Notes under the pieces: model-generated
The model's database searches: none
The model's input: only the letters and a program-made list of their open reading frames with translations
What the model was told of the DNA's origin: nothing
Origin: Nymphaea colorata
Taxonomy: Eukaryota; Streptophyta; Magnoliopsida; Nymphaeales; Nymphaeaceae
Reading direction: 5' to 3'
Assembly (NCBI RefSeq): GCF_008831285.2
Contig: NC_045143.1
Location: forward strand, 2,019,503-2,083,502
Length of the DNA: 64,000 bases
Program-made: the position numbers and the translations under genes
Shown here: positions 24,001 to 35,788 of the stretch, in pieces
Numbering within the stretch: the first letter of the stretch is position 1
Layout: every line of letters begins with the position of its first letter

Positions 24001-26113
24001 AGTACACATCTGACTGTCTAGTTTGACTTTCAAAAATCTAGAGGAACTCACAAAAAGGCTACTTAACTGATTCTTTGTTGAGAAGGAATATTCTTTCTGA
24101 CTCCTTGGTAGAATTAGTTGGACTCCGTTCAGCTAATCACTTGTATGGTTTAGTGATCTCTAGATCATCGATTTGGCAACGATGGTCCAAGAAACTCTTA
24201 TTTTCTGATACTTTTGTACCTTATGTGTGGTGAGGTTTATGTCCTTATTCTTGGTTGTTTTTCTCCATATTATGCAGCTGCTTCTAGTTTTTCTGCTGTT
24301 TAATGCTTGGCAACATCGGATGCAATATCTACATTGAATCTTGGCCTGTTAATTTTTTTTTTCTTAAGAAGCATAAAGGAGATACAACATCTACTTGCTT
24401 ACTTATTCTCGAGGCATTAGCTTTAGCTAAAAAAAGACACCCTTCCATTATTTTTTTGATTGACAATCTTTGGGTTTGTTATATCCTTTTTTGGTCTTTG
24501 CAAAGATAAAAAGAAGGTTCTAAAAGTTTCCATGAGTAATTTTTTGCTGAATCCAATGGTTTCTGGAGACCATGTGAAAATAATAAATGACACTTCCAGG
24601 ATTTCTGAGGATGAATATGTGGAGGCCATTAAGGAAGAGATAAGTAAAGTTGTCAAGTTGCAGGAAGATCTAGACATTGATGTTTTTGTGCATGGAGAAC
24701 CTGAGGTAAAGTTTGTAATCATAAGTTTATTTCATCTTTCAGAATTTCAGTTCTCAAAGAAACTCGTATGCTAATCAAATTTCAATACAGAGAAATGACA
24801 TGGTGGAATACTTTGGTGAACAATTGGAGGGCTTTGCCTTCACTGTTAATGGATGGGTACAGTCATATGGTTCTCGTTGTGTGAAACCACCAATCATCTA
24901 TGGAGATGTCAGCCGTCCAAAGCCCATGACAGTTTTCTGGTCTACAACTGCACAGAGCATGACTTCTCGTCCTGTGAAAGGAATGCTGACAGGGCCTGTC
25001 ACGATTCTAAACTGGTCCTTCGTAAGAAATGACCAACCTAAGTAAGTGTGATGTATATGTGAATTGCAGTATCTAGTACTTGAAAGATTCTGAATTTTAC
25101 AGTATGAACTTTCATATTTTCTTCTAGACCTGCGATAGACCCTGCATGCAAGGGTACTTAGTACTATCCAATCCATTACGAAACTTCACGGTGCCTAACC
25201 TATTCTGGTGTACTAGCTAGATATGACATCCATCCGCTTACATTGAATTGCACTTACCCAAGTCTGAAAGGTTCATGCATTTAGCTGATAAGTTGCTAAC
25301 TGCGTTCTTATTTGTCTGATCATTTCTCAGACATGAGACGTGTTACCAGATCGCCTTGGCAATCAAGAACGAGGTTGAGGATTTAGAAGCTGCTGGAATA
25401 CAGGTCAGAATTTTCTATTTTTGGCATGTTATTGTAATCCTTCTCTCATTAGCACTCTCCTTGTTAGAAAATCCTGTCTTGCAATTGGATATATAGCTCG
25501 AGGTATAATTATCAGAAGATTTTCAACTCTAATTTCACCTTAGTCAAGTTACTGTTGTACTTGGGCTTTTGGTAGGCCCCAATAGATCCTTTGTCATTCA
25601 TCATTCAAGCAACCCCGGAAAGGACTGAGTTGTCTGAACTGGAAAACGTGTAATCACTGTTTACACCTGATTACTCAAAGTGGGTTAACAGTTTAAAGTT
25701 TAAACAGTTTACACCATATCCATAGACAGTTCTTAGATTTCTCTCTGCTGTCCATCTGTGAATTGGATTGAAGTATGAATTTGGGTCACTAGGTTTAAAT
25801 TTATAATTGCATGTTGATTATGGAGAATTTCATGCCTGCTGATTCTTGGTAGTTCCTCTTTGACATGCAGGTGATCCAAATTGATGAAGCTGCACTAAGA
25901 GAGGGCCTACCACTGCGCAAGTCAGAGCAGGCCTTCTATCTTGATTGGGCAGTCCGCTCTTTCAGAATAACAAACTGTAGCGTCAAAGATACTACACAGG
26001 TCCAATTTTTTTTGTTTCCCAACTTTTTTCCCTTCTGCTTTTTGTGATCTGTTATGTTTGTTCTTCCATCGCCGGCTATTTTCTATGAATAGCAAGAAAT
26101 GGCGCAAAACTTG

Positions 26114-26165
<52 letters not shown>

Positions 26166-27173
26166 GAGAGGACTATTTATGGAGTGTCCCTGACCTGTAT
26201 AATAAAAGAAAGGTTACTCCCATACCTGAACAAAACCACCGTTTGCAAAATGGGATCATGTTTCTAGGCTAAAAGGATCTGGATCCACACTCTATTAGAA
26301 CCATTTTCGTATCTGGCCGGAACAATTGTCATGAGATTTGAAGCAGAGTGTCCTGATCCAAAAAAGTGACAAACCCATCCTGTGCCTGGCCAGTTTCGGG
26401 AACGGTCTATTTGAGACCTGAATTGAACCTCAAACACGAGCCCTTCAAAAACATGAATTGGTAGCAGCTTCAAGGTCATTCTGTTTGGCAAGAATAGGCT
26501 GCTGATGTATCTTGAATTATATATGCATAGTTATATGACTTTGTCGATCTTGTTGTGTTTGACGTGCTTTAGGTTGGTAACTTGATTATTTTTTCATTTT
26601 GCAAGTGTTTATAGTAATTAGTCTCTTCATTGCTCTGTTGATCACAGGTTACTTTTGTTGATTGCTTTGGTCTTTATGACATGGATGCTGGTCCAAAAGG
26701 GCCCACCTATAGACATTATTAGCTGAGCAGTTCTATACTGTATGCTTATTATTAAGTAGATGTTTGGCTTCAACTCCGTGCTAAGAAAATGCTGGCCACT
26801 TGAACTGCAGATCCATACACATATGTGCTATTCCAATTTCAATGACATAATTGATGCGATAATCGACATGGATGCTGATGTAATTTCAATTGAGAACTCA
26901 AGGTCAAATGAGAAATTACTTTCAGTATTCCACAAAGGCGTCAAGTATGGTGCTGGAATTGGCCCGGGTGTCTATGACATTCATTCTCCAAGGATACCTG
27001 CATCAGATGAGATAGTAGAGCGGATCAACAAGATGCTGGCTGTTCTGGACAAAAACATACTTTGGATAAACCCTGATTGTGGGCTGAAGACCAGGAAGTA
27101 CAGTGAAGTTGTTCCCGCACTCACCAACATGGTAGCAGCAGCCAAGCTTCTAAGATCCCAGTTGGGCAGATGA
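21011..27173 (+). CDS. METE: Cobalamin-independent methionine synthase (5-methyltetrahydropteroyltriglutamate-homocysteine methyltransferase)
   Basis: This enzyme transfers the methyl group of 5-methyl-THF-Glu(n) to homocysteine, the last step of Met synthesis and of the SAM cycle. Coding exons are 21011-21360, 21469-21556, 22047-22174, 22251-22442, 22536-22738, 23223-23386, 23465-23545, 23628-23794, 24600-24705, 24791-25041, 25331-25403, 25871-25999 and 26811-27173. They total 2295 nt, giving 764 aa, the usual plant length. The N-terminal MetE barrel starts [20 protein letters not shown]. The catalytic barrel includes [18 protein letters not shown] and [19 protein letters not shown]. The zinc ligands expected from the family are present: H648 and C650 in IHTHMC, E672 in SIENSRS, and C734 in NPDCGLK. 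No transit peptide follows from the spliced start, so a cytosolic form is likely. The start codon lies 13 bases after the leader-intron acceptor. Intron 22175-22250 has a GC donor. Confidence 0.97.
22175..22250 (+). other. GC-AG intron in METE
   Basis: The 76-bp intron starts CTATAG|GCAAGC and ends AAATACAG|GGAAG. The join [11 protein letters not shown], conserved in the family, needs exactly this GC donor. There is no nearby GT that keeps the frame. Confidence 0.85.
26114..26168. repeat. Compound (CA)n(GA)n microsatellite in METE intron
   Basis: About 8 CA units followed by about 20 GA units, in the last METE intron (26000-26810). Confidence 0.95.
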
Positions 27174-27495
27174 AAGGAGGATCCTTAATCGTGTCGAGAT
27201 GGTAACTACTTCCAAGCCGTGTAAAACTTTTGATGCTCCGTAACATCATCTACCTACCAAATGTATCGGAAGCTGTAAATGTAGAATCAGCTCAACTTCG
27301 AGAAGAAATCTTAAAGCTTCTGGACAAAATAGAAAGAAGAGATTGAATGAAAAAGAAACGTGTTTTTCCCTTTTCTGGTAAAAAGATCAAAGATCACGGT
27401 GCAAGGTTGTCCCTGTTATGTTTTTTGCACCGCTTGTGCATATCAGTCCTGTTAAAAGAGGTCAAACTTACTATCTTTGTTTACAACTAGTAGAC

Positions 27496-27501
27496 AATAA
27501 A
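27496..27501 (+). terminator. Candidate poly(A) signal of METE
   Basis: AATAAA 323 bases after the stop codon. The distance is ordinary for a plant 3' UTR, but the true cleavage site cannot be seen. Confidence 0.35.
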
Positions 27502-27509
27502 GATGGGAA

Positions 27510-28320
27510 GCGGAAAATGTGCGTAGAAGGTTAGAAAATGGGCTTCAGAAAACTAACAAATGAATGTACATCCTGATCGGAAAGTCATCACCACAGATAG
27601 AAAGCATTTCCCTAGTCAGGCAAGGACAAGAATTCACAAGAACTATAATCTCTCTCTATTTAAAACAAATCCATGACTTAACGCTCACTGGCAAGCCTCT
27701 GACTGGTAAAACTCTTGGAAGACTCATTCTCATTATCTGTGCAACCAACTGTTCCATTTTGTCAAAAAATACGCTACTGTGAAACTTGGGCATGTTCTTG
27801 GCTGCATCATAAAGTCACATAAGATTTTCTTTGAGCAGTTTATGTAAAATCCTCTAACTAATGACCCGGTTGCGCAAGATCGACTCTGAATCTATTCACG
27901 CAAGCATGCGCACAGACATTCAGGCTCCTGTCGACATTGACTGAAAACATCTCTGGTTCAGGTTTATTCGGGATCGAAACTCCATAAGATTGTCAGATTC
28001 AGCTGTATAGAGCAAGCAAGGGGCTATGGCTTCAGGTGCATCATTTTCTTGCTTGTAAAATCTGTCCCGTCTCCAAGAAGGCGTAGGTCCAATGTTCTCT
28101 TATGTGTCTATCAGAATCGGGTTTACTCCTTTCGGGTCGGGTAAAAAGGGGGGGATCCAGATACACCTCTCCACAAAGCATGCAATGAGACGGTTCAAAA
28201 CGTCATTTCTGTCCATGACCTAGTCTTCGACGGTTCTTTTGGAAATCCCACATCATCTGACCAAGCACTTTTCCTAAGAATAAGGGTGTAGTTAGTTATT
28301 AACGGTTGAAGCGGGCGCGC
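27510..28320. other. Intergenic, METE 3' end to MRF leader
   Basis: I see no gene or clear repeat here. Short ORFs at 27564-27782 lack motifs. Confidence 0.55.
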
Positions 28321-28463
28321 CCATTAGACTGATCCAATCCGTCTTCTCTCTCCATCTCTTCTGGGATCCACGAGAATTCACTCTTTATCTTACAAGAAAT
28401 CACTTTCTTTCTCTCTCTTAATCTCTCCGACGATTCAAGACAATTCACTCTTCATCTGATAAG

Positions 28464-28466
<3 letters not shown>

Positions 28467-28505
<39 letters not shown>
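28467..28505. repeat. (CT)n microsatellite in MRF 5' leader
   Basis: About 19 CT units in a pyrimidine-rich segment (28330-28510). This segment probably forms the 5' UTR exon of the MRF gene. A possible leader-intron donor follows at about 28531 (ACGAA|GTAAGA). Confidence 0.8.
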
Positions 28506-28508
<3 letters not shown>

Positions 28509-29700
28509 AGGAAGAACACTGGAGTGAACGAAGTAAGATAATCTTCTTCCTTCTTTCTTCTTTTAAGTTAGTTTCCATAGTTGGTTTATAGATCTTGTTG
28601 AATGTTGAGTCGGGCTAATACATATTTTTCTTCAAAAAAGAATTCTACAATTTCTATTTCATCTTTAATTGGGAGTTGGGTCACCCTTTTCTCCATTTCA
28701 TTTTTCAACTGTAGTAATAATTTCATGGACGATGCGCTGTTTTCTCTTCCCTAATGATCTGATCCTTGCCTGCTTCGAACGTGGTTCGAGTGATAGAAAA
28801 TCTTGTTTGGAAATAAGATTGTTTTGGTGCACAAGGAAAAGTTCCATTTGTTCATGGACATGTGAAAATCTAATTCTTGTCAGGGGGAAGGGCATGAAAA
28901 TTGATGCCTTTCTGGTAGATATGGAAGGCTTAGATACTGAACACTTGGTTTTTCTGAAACTTTTTCTCTTTCTTGGTACCAAAGTATAAAATGGCGTTTT
29001 CTTCGTATCCTATTTTCTTATCGTTTCCCACTTCCAAACTCATCCTTGAGACTACAGGGCGAAAGACTTTTTTCTTTTATTAAAAGCTGGCTTTATTTCT
29101 TGCTGATAATTTCAACTTGGTTGATTTCAGGTCTATCTTTATTGGTAAAGATCTTGATTCAAGGCGGTCAAGCTTGCCAGAAAGAGAAGGAAATTGTTAA
29201 CAGTGAATTGGCTTGAGTTGGTCTCTTTCGTATGGCTGTTTCGACCTCAATTTTGTTGAATACACCCTTGTATTCACATGCTTATGAGATGTGAATTGAG
29301 GCTTTCAGAATAAGTGTGGTAACCCCAACCAGAATTATCTTCTGACTGTTGGGGTTCAAATTCTTATCGCATTCCCAAGAAATGCACGTTCACAGGTTCT
29401 TTCCAGAGCTCACCCGTCTCACTGAACCGAGATTATAGTTTTGAAGATTCTGACAACAGAATAAACGACCAGTTCTCTTCAGATGAACCAAAATATACGA
29501 ACTGATCATAAAGATGGTCATTACTGAATGATGGTTGAACTGATCGGATATCTTTTCTGAATAGTAAAGCATTCCTAGCAGCTACAGTTGATGGTTTTAA
29601 GAAATTGTTATTCTTTGGTGTCCTTGGACACCGCTCTAGCAAATACAGAAATTTAGGTTGGTCTTAACCTGTTCAGTGTTTCCCTCTTAATTTTTCAAAA

Positions 29701-32700
29701 ATGGACTTCAGCGACGGGTTTATATCAAAAGAACATCAGGAACTGCTCAAATCGGCTTGTGAAAGCATAGATCCATCATCTGTTTCTCCTTTGGAAGTTT
29801 CTAGGACTCCCAGAACACCTCGAGAGTACCATGCAAAACACGAGTCTAGCACAGAGAGTCCTAAGGGAAGTGTACAGAAGCATGACAGACACTCTCGGAC
29901 TGGAAGAGATGGCCGTCCAAAGAAAGGTACATAAATCTCCACCTTTGTCCTACAGCTATTCCGTTGTGTTCTTCTGTTTCATGAGAAAACTTGCACATTT
30001 TCAATGCCTGTGTTTCTTAATTTTCTCAGCATCCTTCAGTTGGAAATCACAACTTTACTGGAACGTAAGAAAGTACCAGAGGTGGAAATAAATCTCACTT
30101 GAGGTCGCACATACACAAATTCTCTGATTCTGACAATACAGAACACAGCATCTGTTTTCCCAGTTGTAATTGCACATCTCATCTGTTTCCAATGCTAAAG
30201 TGCGCGTCCTTTCAAAAGTTTGGCTGCTAAATTGGATTATTTCATTCTCCAATGAGTATTTCCCTTGGGAATCAATTAGGACTGACTGATCATATTTACT
30301 TATACATTATTCCTCCAAGTAATTTATCTTGCCTTCCCTTGAAACTTACACTATCAGCGTCCCCATTTTGAAGGGTTCCTTGCTTCCACTTGGACATGCA
30401 TTTTATCTGGGATGCAAGAGGTTACTGACATGTTCCTTTTCTCTTTTGGTTCAATTTCTCTATGAGAACAAAACTCAAGTGTATGAACCTGTTTCCTCTT
30501 ATATAATATGAAGATGCATATAGCAGAGAGAGTGTTTATTGCTGAATACTTACACTACCATGGCAGGTGGCTCGGGTGGTAAAGGCACATGGGGAGGATT
30601 ACTTGACCCAGAGGATGGCTACTTTCTTGACCCAAATGATCCAAACTATGACAGCAATGAGGTACCTTAATATCCTCACCAGAAGTTTTACACATTGGAA
30701 CACACACCCCAAATGTTGAGGAAGATCAACTACTGCATGCATGACATTGGAACATGCACCCAAATGCAGAGGAAAATTAACTGCTGCATGCATGACTCGT
30801 TCAGATCATGAAAAATGATGTGAACTAAACAGCATTCCCAGCATATACATGAATAGAGCAGAATGAAGTGCGAGAAATTCGCCCCCACAGGATTTACGAT
30901 TCCATTTGTGCAAGTTTAATAATCTTTTTGTGTTTGAGATAGAAAGCAGTAAAGATACTCTTTCTTTGCAGGAAATTAACCAAATGAACGACAAAGCTTT
31001 TGCAAGTGCCCTCGAGGAGTACAAGGGGAAGTCAAAAATAATAATTGAGGAGTATTTTGCCACTGATGATATTGCTGCAGCTGCTAATGAACTAAAAGAA
31101 CTTGGTTTTCCCAGTTTCGTCCATTATTTTATTAAGAAGCTCATCTCAATGGCAATGGATAGGCATGACAGGGAGAAGGAGATGGCAGCTGTTCTGTTGT
31201 CCACATTATATGCAGATGTTATTGATCCTCCTCAAGTGTATAAAGGTTTCAGTAAGCTGATCGAGTCAGCGGATGATTTGGCAGTAGACATACCGGACAC
31301 AGTGGATGTGCTAGCCCTGTTCATTGCTCGAGCCATAGTTGATGATATACTCCCACCGGCCTTCTTGACAAAGCATTCAAGTTTCCTCCCGAAGGAATCA
31401 AAAGGAATGGAAGTGATAAGAAGGACAGAGAAGGGCTATCTTTCAGCACCACTGCATGCAGAGGTAGTAGAGAGGAGGTGGGGTGCCAGCAAGAGCAAGA
31501 CAGTAGAAGCTGTCAAGGCAAAGATAGGTGACCTTCTGATTGAGTATGTAGCAAGCAAGGACAAGGCAGAGGCATGCAGATGCATTAAGGATCTAAAGGT
31601 CCCTTTTTTCCACCATGAAATAGTCAAGCGAGCATTCATTATGGCAATGGAGAGGAGGAGTGCAGAAGGTCCTATTCTTGACTTGCTCAAGCAAGCCTTT
31701 GACGAATGTGTGATAAATTCAAGCCAGATCTCTAAAGGAGTTGGTCGGCTAATCGACACTGTTGATGACTTGTCACTTGATATCCCCAATGCAAGAGAAC
31801 TTCTGCAATCTTTGATATCAAAGGCAGCATCTGAAGGCTGGCTGTGCACTTCCTCCCTCGGGCCTTTTCCTCCACAGACAGGAAGGAAACTAGAGGATCA
31901 TAGAGCTCAAGCCTTCAAAAAGAAGGCCATCTCGATAATCCGTGAATACTTCTTATCAGGTGACACGTTTGAAGTGATCAGCATATTGGAATCAGAGGAA
32001 GATCTCAATTATACAGGATTGAGAGCTCTTTTTGTGAAGAAACTTATAACTTTGGCGATGGAAAGGAAGAACCGAGAGAAAGAGATGGCCTCCGTTCTGC
32101 TTTCTTCTTTATGTTTCCCTGCAGATGAAGTTGTCAATGGCTTCGTCCAGTTGATTGAAGTTGTGGAAGACATAGCACTGGATGTGCCTGTTGCAGTTGA
32201 GCATCTAGCGCTGTTCATAGCAAGAGCAGTAGTGGATGAAGTCCTCGCTCCCCAACAAGTAGAAGAGATTGCTAACCAGATGACACCGAATCAAGAGGCA
32301 GTTGGTAGCAGAGTGCTTCACATGACAAGATCATTACTAGCTGCTCGTCTATCTGGGGAGCGGATTTTGAGATGCTGGGGTGGTGGAACTACCAAAGGCA
32401 CTGGCTGGACGATAGAGGACGTGAAAGAAAAGATCATCAACTTACTGGAAGAGTATGAGAGTGGAGGTGACTTGGCAGAAGCATGCCGCTGCATTCGTGA
32501 AATAGGGATGCCATTCTTCCATCATGAAGTGGTGAAGAAGGCACTGGTAATGGCAATGGAGAAGAAGAAGAAGCAGCAAGAGAGACTGTGGAGGCTGCTC
32601 GATGAATGCTATGGGATTGGCATAATCACCAGCAACCAGATGACCAAAGGCTTCTCAAGGGTGGCAGAGTGCATGGAAGATCTGAAGCTGGATGTGCCGG

Positions 32701-32810
32701 ATGTGGCAGAACAGTATGGCAGTTATGTAAAGAGGGCCAAGTCTGCAGGGTGGCTGGACGACTCTTTCTGTGAAGGCAAAACAGGGAATGTTCAGGAAAA
32801 TGGATTCTGA
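29701..32810 (+). CDS. MRF: MA3-domain translation regulatory factor (MRF / PDCD4-like)
   Basis: Plant MRF proteins carry four MA3 domains, bind eIF4A and associate with ribosomes. The family is known for TOR-dependent control of translation under energy shortage. Exons 29701-29926, 30567-30661 and 30972-32810 give 719 aa. The N-terminus MDFSDGFISKEHQELLKSAC is followed by a basic, Ser/Pro-rich linker and the motif GGLLDPEDGYFLDPNDPNYD, typical of the family. MA3 domains lie at about residues 124-240, 284-400, 422-540 and 587-705. Domains 1 and 3, and 2 and 4, are closest to each other: FIKKLISMAMDRHDREKEMA compares with FVKKLITLAMERKNREKEMA, and FFHHEIVKRAFIMAMER with FFHHEVVKKALVMAMEK. The large third exon encodes all four MA3 domains. 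The start matches family N-termini. At least one noncoding leader exon probably lies upstream, but its joins are unclear. Confidence 0.95.
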
Positions 32811-32937
32811 TCACGGACAAAATGAGCCATGGTTTCATCATTATGCAGATTCTCTTGTTGTTGTTTTAACTTTTAATTCTAGATCGGGTTTCTATGGATG
32901 GCTGAATAGATGAGATTTGTAACAATACAATTACTGA

Positions 32938-32943
32938 AATAAA
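32938..32943 (+). terminator. Candidate poly(A) signal of MRF
   Basis: AATAAA 128 bases after the MRF stop codon, inside an A/T-rich stretch. Confidence 0.5.
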
Positions 32944-34404
32944 TATGGCTTCCATATTCCATTTGATCACGAAAACTACCTCCAATAAGCTTGACAACGG
33001 CAATTAAGTATATGGCAGAACGCCGGAGCGCCAGTTGATTGCAGTAGAAAGAAAGGAAGTTTCATTAATGATGGAGAAAAAAAAAACGCATATGTGGGTC
33101 AAAAACACATTTTCTGCAGTTTAACCACGGTTATTTGAATCCAAATGAGTAAATGAGTTAAAATAACTAGAACATCCTCAAATTTTGTTCACTGTTGGAG
33201 GCTTTTATATTCCTTATTCTCTTCATCTTTTCAACTTCGTGGTCGCGTAGAGTTCAATAGCTCCTGCTTCTTCATCCACGCATTTGTTCTTCAAGTAAAG
33301 AAGCTACAGATGGATCATTTTTTTCCTCGACCATGGCAACCTTAACCACGTTGCGTCTTCTTTATTTATGGGCAGAAGTAATGTTCCTGGTGAACAACAA
33401 GCTTTATGGAGGACAACCCTTGAACCCTTCTAAGCAATCATGAAAAATTTAACTGCATTTTTTACAGCATCGAAACGTTAGCGTACTTTATTTTTTGGTC
33501 CCGAAATCTTGGTGGAAGTTCTTAAGCATCTAGCAGACAAAGAGAAAGCTCCACAAAGGATTCATGTCCTAAATGGAGGGAAGGAGCTGATAAAAGAGGT
33601 TATGGTGTTCTCCGAAACTACAAGAAGGAGCTCCCGTCCTTGCATGTTTCGGACCATTATGTTCAACCGTCGATGAATGAGAGTGCAGATATGCACAAGA
33701 ATTGAATCTCTCTTTAGAGTCTCAAAAGCGTGTTGTCTAAGATCTAAATCCGCACAAGGGCCAACGAAAAAAGTCGTAAAACTTCCAAGAAGATTTACAC
33801 GAGGTGTGTTAATTATTTCTCAGAAACTTCATCTATGGGTGCAACTATGAAGCTGCCAAGTTGACAGAATATAGCAAGTTTGAGACCCACCATTGCACAT
33901 ATCTTTCTGCAAGGGACAGGACCAGATTTGAGGTTTCGCAACAATGAAACAAACTAATAAATCGTTAACATTTACCCCATTTATCCTGCAGTAAACAATT
34001 TCACTCTGTGAAAAAGGAGCTCACGTACTCTCTCTTTCTCTCGCTTCATTGAGCTTTTAACCTTCGTCTTTTCCATTCCCCTTGGCATTCCAAATTCGCT
34101 TCTCGTATCTCGTTGCACCAAAAAGTTTAAACTCCAATAATAACAATGGGGGTGGATAACATTGGCTAGTTGTGGAGCTGGTGGGCCTCTTTACAGGAGG
34201 CTCTATACCGTCGCCTTTTCACTTCTTCCTCGAGCATGGCGCATATACAAGCAGGATAGCAAATAGTTTCCGCCCGGTTGGAGCCGCATAATTAGAACTG
34301 CTATCATTAAACCTACTCGATCATGTTACGGTCTCATATAAGCTTTTTTATGACGACATACACCAAGTGACATGTTGAAAGTTTGCCAAAAAAAATTGAG
34401 CTGA

Positions 34405-34484
34405 GTGCTGTCACCTACAGGGACAGCCTTAGCGTATTGATAGGGATAAGTGAAGTGCTGCCACCTACTGAGACAGCTTTAGGG
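34405..34484. repeat. Two-copy 50-bp imperfect tandem repeat with hairpins
   Basis: gtgctgtcacctacagggac at 34405 recurs as gtgctgccacctactgagac at 34455. Each copy holds a small stem in which GCTGTC or GCTG pairs with the following GACAGC or CAGC. Function unknown. Confidence 0.6.
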
Positions 34485-34571
34485 AATAGTTGATCAGTGT
34501 TTCATGAATCTGCTTAAAAAAATAAATTAAATTTATAAAACAATAAAAATAATTGTTTTATAAACCTGCTT

Positions 34572-34643
34572 CAATCTTGGGCACTCGTAATAGCACTCAC
34601 AAAGTACTGCAATCTTGGGCACTCGTAATAGCACTCACAAAGT
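34572..34643. repeat. Two-copy 38-bp tandem repeat
   Basis: caatcttgggcactcgtaat and the 18 bases that follow repeat exactly from 34610, with divergence only at the right edge. It looks like a recent duplication. Confidence 0.9.
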
Positions 34644-35788
34644 ATTTCAGCAGCCAGACGAGCCGCAGCAGATTTCTTTAAATAAAAACAGAAAAAGTCC
34701 TTTATTGATCGAAAGAAAGTCCATACACAGTAGCCTATTCTCAAGCAAATTTCACATCCGCATGTTCCTCGTGTTGGTTTTGTCGACGGGCAATATATCT
34801 GAGCACAACGCTGCATCAGGATGTAACACATTAAGCTATGAAAATCACCAAAAGGACCGGTGCCGACAAGATATAGAGAGATGCAAAGGGAATGGCTGAA
34901 TCGAAAGACGAGTGCTGTTGCTTTTGACACATATTGTGGTCACCATTTATCATGTGCCGCTTCAGACGCAAGTTTATCATCTGCCATTTAGGAATTCCCA
35001 AACTGATAACCAGCAAAAATATCTGGGCACTCTTGATTTTGTCATCAAGACAGTGAGGTCTAATTTGCATGCACTTTGACACTTGCAGCGTACACGACTC
35101 ATTCGCCGAAGCAAAAGCAGCAAGTAAAAACAATAACAAATATATGGGAAAGCAGCCACCTACCAGCGCACAGCATATCTCGTTTATGTTACTTTTACAA
35201 TTCATCCGACCTACTGTTCTTATTTTGATTGACAAGCTGAAGGAAGGCGAAGTCCTTCATACCCTTAGTATTCAAAGGAACTTCTGTGATGCTAGAAAAG
35301 AAACAAACAAAATGCAAAGATAAATTCATTAGAAAATTGACAAAAACAGTAGTTTTTCTTCCCAAAATTGAAGGAATGAACGAGAAAATGGGAGCTACAT
35401 GGCACTCCAGAATGTGGAATCCAGAGTAACATACATTAATAAATATTGGATGCTCCAAAATACAATAAAAAAATGGCAGCAAAAGCTCAAGAATAACGTC
35501 AACACGCTGAAAATATTTTCCGCCACATGTGCGTTTTCTCAGTTCCCATATACGATTCATCACTTGAAAGAACTAATATTGCCATCATTTGAGGTACCTT
35601 TCCGACTATTATGGGCTGCTACAATCAAAATTAATGGGCCCATTTTGAATGCATTTTGGAAACTAATATCCAGTTACCATCTTCCTCACCACATGCATTG
35701 TCTTCAACACTTCCATGTTAGTCATTAAGCCACTGAATAACCTTGAAGAGATTCTCATCTGCATTGACATTTTTTCTTAACTACTTTG

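Larger units (their letters stand above)
32960..35788. other. Intergenic between convergent MRF and 399-aa gene
   Basis: About 2.8 kb. It holds two small tandem duplications (34405-34484, 34572-34643) and a GTGTTTCATGAATCTG word at 34497. The stretch 33200-34350 has mixed composition but no readable protein domain, and I could not identify it. Confidence 0.5.

Noticed and set aside
28669-28989. 106-aa ORF upstream of MRF
   Set aside because: It lies in the probable leader intron, with no motif. An antisense ORF of similar length covers the same DNA.
31436-31849. 137-aa minus-strand ORF inside MRF
   Set aside because: Antisense shadow of the MA3-coding exon. The sense frame carries the conserved protein.
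34831-35235. 134-aa minus-strand ORF with hydrophobic stretches
   Set aside because: There is no motif, it overlaps other frames of equal length, and it lies in probable 3' UTR or intergenic DNA.
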